From assembly GCF_000025485.1 (NCBI RefSeq), contig NC_013851.1, positions 487,001 to 551,000 of the forward strand: DNA of 64,000 nucleotides, written 5' to 3'. The DNA comes from Allochromatium vinosum DSM 180. GTDB lineage: Bacteria; Pseudomonadota; Gammaproteobacteria; Chromatiales; Chromatiaceae. Positions within the stretch are counted from its first letter, which is position 1. Each line of letters opens with the position of its first letter. Of this stretch, positions 42,110-52,400 are shown one piece after another. The notes beneath the pieces were generated by a model. It did no database searches. It was not told where the DNA came from and worked only from the letters and a program-made list of their open reading frames with translations. The position numbers were made by a program, and so were the translations under genes.

Positions 42110-43563
42110 GCATCGACTGGAACGACTATGCCTGCGAGGGCTTCTACGACGAACTGGTCGAGGCGCCGGGTCAGGCCCGCGACTGTGTCGACGGCCTGCT
42201 CCAGGATCTGGAGGATCTCGGCCATGACGAGCTGGTCGCGCGTCAGGAAGCGGCGGATGTCGCCATCAAGGAGATGGGCATCACCTTCACCGTCTATTCG
42301 GAGGAGGGCGGGGCGATCGACCGCACCTGGCCGTTCGACATCATCCCGCGCATCATCCCGCAGTCCGAATGGACGCGGGTCGAAGCGGGTCTGCGTCAGC
42401 GCGTCCAGGCGCTCAATCTGTTCATCGACGATCTCTACCACGATCAGCGCATCATCGCCGACGGCGTCTTTCCGGCGGACGTGCTGGCCAAGTCGGTCAA
42501 CTTCCGCCCGCAGTGCGTCGGCGTGAATCCGCCGCTCGGGATCTGGGCGCACATCTGCGGCTCGGATCTGGTGCGCGATGGCGACGGCACCCTCTATGTG
42601 CTGGAAGACAATCTGCGCGTGCCCTCGGGCGTGTCCTACATGCTCGAAAACCGGCTAGTGGCCAAGCGCGTCTTCCCCGAGCTGTTCGAGCACTATGCCC
42701 CGCTGCCGGTCGACGACTATCCCTCGCAGCTCTTCGACACCCTGGCGGCGCTCTCGCCGCGTCCGGCCGACTATCCCGAGGTCGTGGTCCTGACGCCGGG
42801 GATCTACAACTCGGCCTATTTCGAACACGCCTATCTGGCCCAGCAGATGGGCTGCGAGCTGGTCGAGGGGCGCGATCTGTTCGTCGACGATGACGATTGC
42901 GTCTATATGCGCACCGTCGATGGTGCGGCGCGGGTCGATGTCATCTATCGGCGCGTCGACGACCTCTTTCTCGATCCCGAAGCCTTCCGGCCCGACTCGT
43001 CGCTCGGCGTGCCCGGTCTGCTGCGGGCGTGGAAGGCCGGCAAGGTGGCGCTGGCCAATGCGCCGGGCGCGGGCGTGGCCGACGACAAGGTGGTCTATGC
43101 CTTCGTCCCCGAGATCATCCGCTACTATCTCGACGCCGATCCCATCATCCCCAATGTGCCAACCTATCGCTGCATGGACCCCGAGTCGCTGGCCTATACG
43201 CTCGAACACATGGAGGAACTGGTGGTCAAGCCGGCCAACGAGTCCGGCGGCTACGGGATGCTGGTCGGCCCGGCCTCGACCAAGGCCGAGCGCGAGCGCT
43301 TCGCCGAGCTGATCAAGAAGGATCCGCGCAACTACATCGCCCAGCCGGCGCTCAAGCTCTCGACGGTGCCGACCATCATCGGGCGCACGCTCGAACCCAG
43401 GCACGTGGATCTGCGGCCCTTCATCCTCTCGGCGGATCGTCAGCAGGTCACGATGGGCGGACTGACGCGGGTGGCCATGCGCAAGGGGTCGCTGGTGGTC
43501 AACTCATCGCAGGGCGGCGGGAGCAAGGACACCTGGATTCTGCCGGATTGCACCAAAGAGTGA
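42106..43563 (+). CDS. Circularly permuted ATP-grasp protein (COG2308)
   Basis: 485 residues. Family blocks seen: EMGITFTVYSEEGGAIDRTWPFDIIPRII, LEDNLRVPSGVSYMLENR, VVVLTPGIYNSAYFEHAYLAQQMG, VVKPANESGGYGML and RPFILSADRQQVTMGGLTRVA. ATP-grasp ligases join a carboxylate to an amine; this permuted group is predicted to build a small peptide or peptide tag, but its substrate is unknown. It sits between the retropepsin-like gene (4-bp overlap) and the alpha-E gene (13-bp gap). Confidence 0.93.
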   Translation: MSIDWNDYACEGFYDELVEAPGQARDCVDGLLQDLEDLGHDELVARQEAADVAIKEMGITFTVYSEEGGAIDRTWPFDIIPRIIPQSEWTRVEAGLRQRVQALNLFIDDLYHDQRIIADGVFPADVLAKSVNFRPQCVGVNPPLGIWAHICGSDLVRDGDGTLYVLEDNLRVPSGVSYMLENRLVAKRVFPELFEHYAPLPVDDYPSQLFDTLAALSPRPADYPEVVVLTPGIYNSAYFEHAYLAQQMGCELVEGRDLFVDDDDCVYMRTVDGAARVDVIYRRVDDLFLDPEAFRPDSSLGVPGLLRAWKAGKVALANAPGAGVADDKVVYAFVPEIIRYYLDADPIIPNVPTYRCMDPESLAYTLEHMEELVVKPANESGGYGMLVGPASTKAERERFAELIKKDPRNYIAQPALKLSTVPTIIGRTLEPRHVDLRPFILSADRQQVTMGGLTRVAMRKGSLVVNSSQGGGSKDTWILPDCTKE

Positions 43564-43576
43564 GGAAGTCGGGTCT

Positions 43577-44593
43577 ATGCTGTCGCGTGTCGCTGAAAAC
43601 ATCTACTGGCTGTCGCGCTATGTCGAGCGCGCGGAGAACACGGCGCGCATCGTCAGCGTCAATGCCAATCTCCTGCTCGACCTGCCGCGCGGCATCGCCC
43701 CCGGCTGGCGTCCGCTGATCGACATCACGGGCGCCAATGCGCTGTTCGAGGAGCATTACAAGGACTATGGCGAGCGCCAGGTGGTGCGCTTCCTGATCGG
43801 CGACGAGCGCAATACTGGCTCCATTCTCTCGGCCCTGGGCGCGGCGCGCGAGAACTGCCGCACCATCCGCGACTTCGTGCCGCGCGAGTCCTGGGAGCTG
43901 CTCAACGAGCTCTATCTCCATGCCCGCGACGATCTGTCCAAGGGACTGACCAAGGGCGGGCGCCATGTCTATCTCAAGTCGCTCATCCAGGGCGTGCAGA
44001 CCATGGCCGGCATGCTCTCCGGGACCATGCTGCACGATCAGGGCTACGACTTCCTGCATCTCGGGCGTTTCATCGAACGTGCCGACATGACCACGCGCCT
44101 CATCGACGTGCGTTCGGCCAATCTGCTGCCCGAGGAGACCACGGAACTGCGGCCGTTCGAAACCATCCAGTGGATCAGCGTGCTCAAGTCGCTCACCGGC
44201 TATCAGGCCTATCGGCGCAGTGAACAGGTGCGGGTGCAGCGCGATCCGGTGCTGCGTTTCCTGCTCCAGCATCCGGCCTTTCCGCGCTCGGTCGGTTACT
44301 GTCTGGAATCGCTGCGCAAGAGTCTGGAGAAGCTGCCGCGCAACGAGTCGACGCTGCGCGTTACCGGACGGCTCAAACGCACCCTGGAGGGCGTGGCGCC
44401 CGAGCGGTTGGATCAGCGTCAGCTCCATGCCTTCCTCGACGAGTTCCAGATCGGCATCGGCGAGCTGCATGGCGAGATCGCCCGCACCTGGTTTCCGCCG
44501 GTGCCCGAGCTGGAATCGCCGTCCCAATCCCAGTCGCAATCACAAGTACAAACGACGGCCAAGACCGACGACAAAGAGGAGAGAGGACGATGA
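43577..44593 (+). CDS. Alpha-E domain protein (COG2307)
   Basis: 338 residues, nearly all helical. It starts MLSRVAENIYWLSRYVERAENTARI, the family hallmark, with RTIRDFVPRESWELLNELY and FLHLGRFIERADMTTRLIDVR. Alpha-E proteins are the constant partner of COG2308 ATP-grasp enzymes and may form a complex with them. The final 25 residues are a Ser/Gln-rich tail (QSQSQSQVQTTAK). It overlaps the next small membrane protein gene by 4 bp. Confidence 0.93.
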   Translation: MLSRVAENIYWLSRYVERAENTARIVSVNANLLLDLPRGIAPGWRPLIDITGANALFEEHYKDYGERQVVRFLIGDERNTGSILSALGAARENCRTIRDFVPRESWELLNELYLHARDDLSKGLTKGGRHVYLKSLIQGVQTMAGMLSGTMLHDQGYDFLHLGRFIERADMTTRLIDVRSANLLPEETTELRPFETIQWISVLKSLTGYQAYRRSEQVRVQRDPVLRFLLQHPAFPRSVGYCLESLRKSLEKLPRNESTLRVTGRLKRTLEGVAPERLDQRQLHAFLDEFQIGIGELHGEIARTWFPPVPELESPSQSQSQSQVQTTAKTDDKEERGR

Positions 44594-44880
44594 ATGTCGC
44601 TTCACTGCCCGCGATTCTGCTGACCCTGGCCGGCTGGACACTGACCGCCCTGAGTGCGGCGGCCATGCTCTCCGGTCCCTATGATGGACGGACCTGTCAG
44701 ACCGACTGCGTCCAGACGCTGTTCTTCTCCGGCCTGGCGACCGGCGTCCTGGGGCTGATCCTGGGCATCGTCGGCCTGCGTTTCGCCACCGGGCGCCGGC
44801 TCAGTCAGGTCTCGCTGTGGCTGGCCGGGCCGCTGTGCGCCATCTTCGCCGCGCTCTTTCTGATCGGCAATCTGGCCTGA
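44590..44880 (+). CDS. Small membrane protein in the ATP-grasp/alpha-E operon
   Basis: 96 residues with three hydrophobic helices (about 6-26, 43-64, 74-94). A Cys pair (TCQTDC) in the first loop could form a disulfide on the periplasmic side. No family recognised. The 4-bp overlap with the alpha-E gene indicates cotranslation. Usual neighbours of this cluster also include transglutaminase-like proteins; none is seen here. Confidence 0.75.
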   Translation: MNVASLPAILLTLAGWTLTALSAAAMLSGPYDGRTCQTDCVQTLFFSGLATGVLGLILGIVGLRFATGRRLSQVSLWLAGPLCAIFAALFLIGNLA

Positions 44881-44883
44881 GAG

Positions 44884-46239
44884 TCACTCAGCCGCCAGAT
44901 CGCGCAGGCTCAGATCCTTCAGGCTCTCGGCCAGGGCCGTCTCGATCCGGGACTCGATCGCGGCGATCGCCGGCTCGACCGGTCGATCGGCCGCGACCAC
45001 CCGATGCTCGCCCCACTGACGCACCCGCTCCAGGATGTCCAGCACCGCGATGGCCTCGGGCGGGCGCGTCAGCACATAACCGGCCGGCGCCTCGGCCGTG
45101 CGCACGATATAGCCGGCCTGCTCCAGCAGATCCAGGGTCGTCTGGATGGTGCGTGCCGGCTGGCGCGCCGCCTTGGCCAGGGTCTCGCGATCCAGGGGCG
45201 GCTCGGCGGCGAGATGGGCGCGCGCGATACGGGCGGCGATGCTCAGGGCCAGACGTTCGCGCCGGCGCGGACTCGGCTCCGGTTCGCGCTCGGGTGAGTC
45301 GAGCAGTTCCGGGTGCTGATGGTAGAAGGCGAGGCTGCTGCCGACGAGCAGGATCAGCCAGCCGAGATAGATCCAGATCATCAGCAGGATCAGGATCGCC
45401 AGACTCGAATAGATGGCGGTGTACTGGGTCGAGCCGGCCATGAAGTGCGCAAACAGCGCCCCGACCGACTGCCACAGCAGGCCCGCGACCAGACCGCCGA
45501 TCAGCGCCGAGACCAGCCGCACCTGGGTGTTGGGCACGAAGCGGTAGATGAAGGCGAAGGTGGCCGAGATCATCAGATAGGGCGCGACCAGCCGCGCCAG
45601 CTCCATCAGCCAGCTCACCGGCTCGTAGTCCAGCACCGAACGCAGCAACGGATTGCCGCCGAGCGAGGCCGAGACGCCGACGGCCGAGAAGAACAGCACC
45701 GGCCCGATGGTCAGCACGCTCAGATACTGGGTGAAGCGCTGGGCGAACGGGCGGACTTCGTCGACGCGCCAGACATGGTTGAACGACTGCTCGATCTTCT
45801 GGATCAGCGACACCACGGTATAGAACAGCATCCCCACGCCCAGCGCCCCGAGCACCCCAACCTGCATCCGGTCGACGAAGCCGATGAGCTGCTGTGTGAT
45901 CTCCACGCCCGATTCGCCGAGCGGTTCGAGCGCGTTGGCCAGCAGCGGCTCGATCTGGTTGTGCACGCCGAAGCCCTTGAGCACCGAGAAGCTGACCGCC
46001 AGGAGCGGCACCAGCGAGAGCAGCGTGGTGTAGACCAGGCTCATGGCATAGAGCGTCAGGTTCCCCTGCGTCAGATCGCGCGCCACGGCATGGACGAGCC
46101 GTCCGAGCCGGATGGCCTGGGCCTTCCAGCGCGGCAGTTGGCGTGGATTCTGTCCCCAGAGCAGGGCTTCGAGGCGGGTCTGAAGGCTGGTGTTCGGCGT
46201 CATCGTGTGCGGCCTGACGGGTCGAGGCTTGGATGTCAT
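44884..46239 (-). CDS. YihY/UPF0761 family membrane protein with C-terminal winged-helix-like domain
   Basis: 451 residues; an ATG at 46203 is an alternative start. Six membrane helices form the YihY core (about 60-320): LYAMSLVYTTLLSLVPLLAVSFSVLKGFG and FNHVWRVDEVRPFAQRFTQYLSVLTIGP. The family was once called ribonuclease BN, wrongly. The C-terminal 120 residues resemble a winged helix (DRETLAKAARQPARTIQTTLDLLEQAGYIVRT), as in longer family members. Role unknown. Confidence 0.9.
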   Translation of the reverse strand: MTSKPRPVRPHTMTPNTSLQTRLEALLWGQNPRQLPRWKAQAIRLGRLVHAVARDLTQGNLTLYAMSLVYTTLLSLVPLLAVSFSVLKGFGVHNQIEPLLANALEPLGESGVEITQQLIGFVDRMQVGVLGALGVGMLFYTVVSLIQKIEQSFNHVWRVDEVRPFAQRFTQYLSVLTIGPVLFFSAVGVSASLGGNPLLRSVLDYEPVSWLMELARLVAPYLMISATFAFIYRFVPNTQVRLVSALIGGLVAGLLWQSVGALFAHFMAGSTQYTAIYSSLAILILLMIWIYLGWLILLVGSSLAFYHQHPELLDSPEREPEPSPRRRERLALSIAARIARAHLAAEPPLDRETLAKAARQPARTIQTTLDLLEQAGYIVRTAEAPAGYVLTRPPEAIAVLDILERVRQWGEHRVVAADRPVEPAIAAIESRIETALAESLKDLSLRDLAAE

Positions 46240-46493
46240 CGGTCCAGCCTAATCAGAGTCTTGGGCCATTTCAAATGCCGGAGCCGTTCGGCTGCGGATC
46301 ATTTGAGCCGCCGACCTGAGCTGACCCGACCCAAGTCACGGATCTGGCGAGGCTTTCCGCGACCGCTTGTCAGACACCGATCCCAAACCCGTTTTCGATG
46401 GATTTTTCCGTTTCGGACAGGTGCGGGTCTGGCCGTTAGACTAGCGTCCCCCGTTCGGGGTCGCCCCCTTCTCAGCCGCCGCACAGGACTCCC

Positions 46494-49400
46494 GTGGACC
46501 CAACCTTCGTACATCTGCATCTGCATTCCGAGTATTCACTGGTCGATGGCTTGGTGCGCATCAAGCCGCTGGTCAAGACGGTCGCGGCGGCCGGGATGCC
46601 GGCGGTCGCCGTCACCGATCAGGGCAATCTGTTCTCGCTGGTGCGCTTCTACAAGGCCGCCGTGGGCGCCGGGGTCAAGCCGATCGCGGGTGCCGATCTC
46701 TGGGTGCGCAATCCCGAGGACGCCAATCATCCGCATCGACTGGTGCTGCTGGCGCAGGACGAGCCGGGTTATCGCAACCTGACGCGGCTGATCTCGCGCG
46801 GCTTCGTCGAAGGCCAGCATCTGGGCGTGGCGCAGGTCGAGCGCGACTGGATCCTGGAGGCGCATCAGGGGTTGATCGCGCTCTCGGGCGGGCCGCGCGG
46901 TGACGTGGCCGAAGCGCTGCTCAAGGGGCGGGACGCGATCGCCGAGCAGCGGCTCGATGCCTGGCTGTCCGTGTTCGAGGATCGCTATTACCTGGAGCTG
47001 ATGCGCACCGGGCGCGCGCTGGAAGGCGAGCTGATCGAGTCGAGCGTGGATCTGGCGATCCGGCGCGGCGTGCCCGTGGTGGCGACCAATGACGTGCGCT
47101 TTCTGGCCGCCGGCGACTTCGAGGCCCATGAGGCGCGTGTCTGCATCCATCAGGGTCGCACGCTCGATGACCCGCGCCGCCCGCGTGACTACAGCGAGGA
47201 GCAGTATCTGCGCACCCCGGCCGAAATGGCCGAGCTGTTCGCCGATCTGCCCGAGGCGCTGGAGAACACGGTCGAGATCGCCAAGCGCTGTAACCTGGAA
47301 CTCAAGCTCGGCAAGAACTATCTGCCGGTGTTCCCGGTGCCCGAGGGCATGACCACCGACAGCTTCTTCGCCGAGCAGTCGCGCCGGGGGCTGGAATGGC
47401 GTCTGGAGCGCATTCTCGACCGCGACGCGCCCGATTATGCCGAGCGGCGCCGGGTCTACGAGGAGCGGCTCGAAACCGAGCTTGCCGTCATCATCCAGAT
47501 GGGCTTTCCCGGCTACTTCCTGATCGTGGCCGATTTCATCCAGTGGGCCAAGGACAACGGCATCCCGGTCGGGCCGGGGCGCGGTTCGGGCGCGGGATCG
47601 CTGGTCGCCTATGCGCTCAAGATCACGGATCTCGACCCGATCGAGCATGAACTGCTGTTCGAGCGCTTTCTGAACCCCGAGCGCGTGTCCATGCCCGACT
47701 TCGATATCGACTTCTGCATGGAAGGGCGCGATCGGGTCATCGACTATGTGGCGCGCAAGTACGGGCGCGAGGCGGTGTCGCAGATCATCACCTTCGGCAC
47801 CATGGCGGCCAAGGCGGTGGTGCGCGATGTCGGGCGCGTCATGGGGCATCCTTACGGCTTCGTCGACAAGATCGCCAAGATGGTGCCCTTCGAGCTGGGG
47901 ATGACGCTGGAGAAGGCGCTCAAGGAGAGTGAGGATCTCAAACGTGCCTATGATCAGGACGAGGAGGTGCGGGCCATCCTCGACATGGCGCGCAAGCTGG
48001 AGGGGCTGACCCGCAACGCCGGCAAGCACGCGGGCGGCGTGGTGATCGCGCCCACGGTGCTGACCGATTTCGCGCCGCTCTATTGCGAACCGGGCGGGGC
48101 GAACCTGGTCACGCAGTACGACAAGGACGATGTGGAGCAGGTCGGGTTGGTCAAGTTCGACTTCCTGGGATTGCGCACGCTCACCATCATCGACTGGGCG
48201 CTCAAGACCATCAATGCCGGGCGTGCGGCCAAGGGCGAACCGCCGCTCGACATCGAGCGCATCGATCCGCGCGATCAGGAGGCGTTCGACCTGCTCAAGC
48301 GCTGCGAGACGACGGCGGTGTTCCAGCTCGAATCGCGCGGCATGAAGGAGCTGATCAAGAAGCTCCAGCCCGATTGCTTCGACGAGATCACGGCACTGGT
48401 GGCGCTGTTCCGGCCAGGGCCGCTGCAATCGGGCATGGTCGACGACTTCATCGAGCGCAAGCATGGACGTGCCGAGGTCGCCTATCCGCATCCGGACCTG
48501 GAGCCGATTCTCAAGCCCACTTACGGCATCATTCTGTATCAGGAGCAGGTGATGCAGATTGCGCAGGTGTTGGCGGGGTATTCGCTTGGTGGGGCGGATA
48601 TTCTGCGTCGCTGTCTGGCCGGCTCGACCGAAGTGGTCGATGCCGCGACCGGGCGGCGGGTGACGCTGAGCGAGATCGCCGCCGCGCCCGAGGTCTGGAT
48701 CGGACGCGAGGTGTTCGCGCTCGACCTGAAGACTCAGAAGATCGTGCATCAGCCGATCGACGCTGTTTATCACAATGGCGTGCAGGAGGTCTTCGAGGTC
48801 ACGACCCGCACCGGACGCCGGATTCAGGCCACAGCGACGCATCTGTTCTATACGCTCATGGGGTGGAAGCCGCTGGGGGCCTTTCAGCCGGGTGATCGGA
48901 TCGGGTTGGCTGGGACGCTGCCGATCGAGCATGGGTGTGGGATTACGGATGCTCAGATCAAACTCACGGCTTATCTATTGGGCGATGGCCATCTCTCGAC
49001 CCGAAAGCCAGCGAACTGTTATTTCTGCAATAGCGATCCGGCGCTGATCGCCGATTTCAACCGCTGTGTGGCCGAACTGTTCGGTCGGTCGGCCCCCGTC
49101 GATTATCAGCTCCATCCGGGGCGGCAGTCGGTCGGTTATGTGCGCGTCGGCTGTCTGTCGGAGTTCAATGCCTGGATCGATTCGCACATCCAGCGCGCCC
49201 ATTCGCACGACAAAGTCATCCCTGACTGGGTCGATGCGTTGTCCAGGGATCAGTTGCGTCTGTTCATCGGCACGCTCTGGTCGACGGATGGGACGTTCGA
49301 TACCAGCATCGGTCACGCCGATTACACCTCGACCTCGCGCAGAATGATCGAGCAGCTTCAGCATCTTTTGCTGCGGCTCGGCATCGTTGCGCTGTTCAAT

Positions 49401-52400
49401 ATCAAGACCATTCAATATCAGGGGCAACCGCATCGTTCTTATCGAGCGCAGATCACCGGCCGCGAGGAAATGCTGAAGTTCTATGACAGGATTCAGCCGT
49501 TCTTGAGTCGCCGCAAGCAGGATAAGGCTGAAATCTGTTATCGGATGATTCGTGACAAGGCCAGGAACCAATCCAAGCATACGATTCCGGCTGAAGTCAT
49601 TGGCCTGATTGCCAATGCCAAATATGCCAGCGGCATGACCTGGGCTGAGATCGATCAGGCTGTCGGCATGCGGCCTGGAACCATGTCGTCGGGTCTTAAT
49701 TTCAAGATCCCACCACGTCGCGCGCTCGCCAGACATCGCGTCCTGAATTTTGCGACGGCCTTTAAAAGCGACGAACTACGCGCTATCGCTGACTCAGAGG
49801 TCTTTTGGGATGTGATCGAGTCGATCCGTCCCTTGGGTCAGATGGAGGTATTCGACCTCACTATCCCCAAACATCACAATTTTATCGCCAACGATTTTAT
49901 TGCCCACAATTGCATGGGCAAGAAGAAGCCCGAGGAGATGGCCAAGCAGCGGGATACCTTCGAACAGGGGGCGCTGGCGCGTGGAATCGATGGCCAGCTT
50001 TCATCGCATGTCTTTAATTTGATAGAGTATTTTTCAGGTTACGGATTCAATAAGTGTATTGTTGGCGAAACACTCGTTGCCGACCCGGCGACCGGCGAGC
50101 GTCGCAAGGTCAAGGAGATCTACCGTAACGGTATCGCCTCGGTCGCCAGTCTGATGCCGGATCACCGCATGGGCCGGAGTTCGGTGGTCCAGGTGATGGA
50201 GAACGGCATCAAGCCGGTCTTTCGGCTCAGAACCTCGCTGGGCAAGACGCTGCGTGCGACCGGCAATCATCCGCTCCTGACGGCGAGTGGCTGGAAGCGT
50301 CTGGATGAGCTGAAGGAGGGCGACCGCATTGCCTCACCGTCACGGCTGCCGATCGAGGGCCAGGAACGCTGGTCCGAGCACGAACTCATCACGCTGGGCT
50401 GGGTCTTGTCGGAGGGCAATACCTGTCATCCGAGCGGCTTCTATTTCTACAACAAGGATGAAGTCGCCAGAGATGATTTCCTGGCTGCCGCGAGCGCCTT
50501 TCCCGATACGCAACCCACGGTGCGTCTCAGGCCGGAACGGGCTGATACCTGGTGCGTCTATGTCGGAACCGGGCGCGATACGCGCATTCGTGTCGGCGGT
50601 GGTTATAGCTTCACACCGCGCTCGGGCGCGCGTCTGTGGCTCGAAGATCTGGGCATGATCGGTCACAAGGCGCCGGACAAGCATTTTCCCGCCAGTGTGT
50701 TTCGCCTCGACAACGCCTGCCTAGCGGTCTTACTTGGACGGCTCTGGTCTGGGGATGGCTATATCGCCAGTACCTCAGGGAAAGACATGATCCCCTATCT
50801 GGCGAGTGCTTCTCAGCGTCTCGCCGGCGAGACTCAGCATCTGCTGTTGCGCCTGGGTATCGTCAGTCGACTGACCGAAAAGCGCTTTGCTTATAAGGAT
50901 GGACGCATCGGTTATACGCTCCATCTCGTCGGGCGACGCAGTATCGAAGCCTTCGTCCAGGTCATTGGTCCGCATCTGGTCGGACGAGATGTCCAGCTCA
51001 ATGCCTTGCGTGACTATCTAGCTCAGACACCTGCCGATCGGGAGTCGGTCGACACGCTTCCGCCAGAGGTCAAGGACAGCGTTCGGTGTCACAAGGAGGC
51101 TAGCGGTCTGACTTGGGATCAAATCGCCGAACGCAGTGGCGTATGCGTCAAGGAGTTCTATGGCACGCCCAAGACGCACAAAAAAGGCTTTCGTCGCGCC
51201 ACGATCCGCAAGCTGGCTGATTTCTTCGGGGCCGACGATCTGAGACAGGCCGCCAACGCCGAGATCTTCTGGGAGCGTATCGTCGCCATCGAACCCGATG
51301 GCGCGGCCATGACCTATGACCTGGAAGTCGACCACACTCATAACTTCGTTGCCGACGACATCATCGTCCATAACTCACACTCGGCCGCCTACGCCCTAGT
51401 CAGCTACCAAACCCTCTGGCTCAAGGCGCACTATCCGGCCGCCTTCATGGCCGCCGTGCTCTCGGCGGACATGGACAACACCGACAAGGTCGTCACCCTG
51501 ATCGACGAATGCCGGACGATGAAGCTCAGGGTCGATCCGCCGGCCATCAATCGCTCCGACTATCACTTCACCATCGCCGACGACAAGACCGTCGTCTATG
51601 GCCTGGGCGCGGTCAAGGGCGTGGGCGAGTCGGCGATCGAGGCCATGCTGGAGGCGCGTCGAGCCGGCGGTTCCTTCCGCGATCTCTGGGATTTCTGCGG
51701 ACGCATCGACCTGCAACGGGTCAACCGCCGCGTGCTGGAGTCGCTGATCCGCGCCGGTGCGCTCGACGAACTCGGACCCAACCGCGCCACGCTCATGGCG
51801 CATCTGCCGCTGGCGCTCAAGGCCGCTGAGCAGTATCACAGCACCCGCGCGGCCGGTCAGGTCGATCTGTTCGGCGCGCTCGAACCCAGCGGCCCGCCCA
51901 CGCCCGATCCGCAGCTCGCCCGCGAGACCCTCGCCGACTGGGAGGACGAACAGCGTCTCCAGGGTGAAAAGGAGACGCTCGGACTCTATCTCACCGGACA
52001 TCCGATCGACCGCTACGAGGACGAACTCAAGGCGATGGGCGGGGCGCGTATCGCCCGCTTGCTGGAGACCGATCGCGAACTCGGACGCCGCGACCGGCGC
52101 GATCGCGAAAAACGCACCGTCGTCGGGCTGGTGGTCGGTGTGCGGCATGGCAAGACCCAGCGCGGACGCATGGGATCGGTGGTGCTCGACGACCGCACCG
52201 GACGCATCGAGGCCACGGTCTTCTCCGAACTCTATGAACAGGCGCGTCATCTGCTGGTCGCCGACCAGATCCTGAGCATCACGGGCGCGCTCAACTTCGA
52301 CGAGTTCCGCGACGCCTGGTCGCTGCGCGCCGACAGCGTGCGCACCTTCGAGGACGCGCGCGCGACCGCCGCCGATCATCTGCTCCTGACGCTGGATCTG

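Noticed and set aside
46536-48932. 798-codon minus-strand frame opposite dnaE
   Set aside because: Shadow of the dnaE reading frame; no recognisable motif, and it runs through conserved PHP and polymerase codons.
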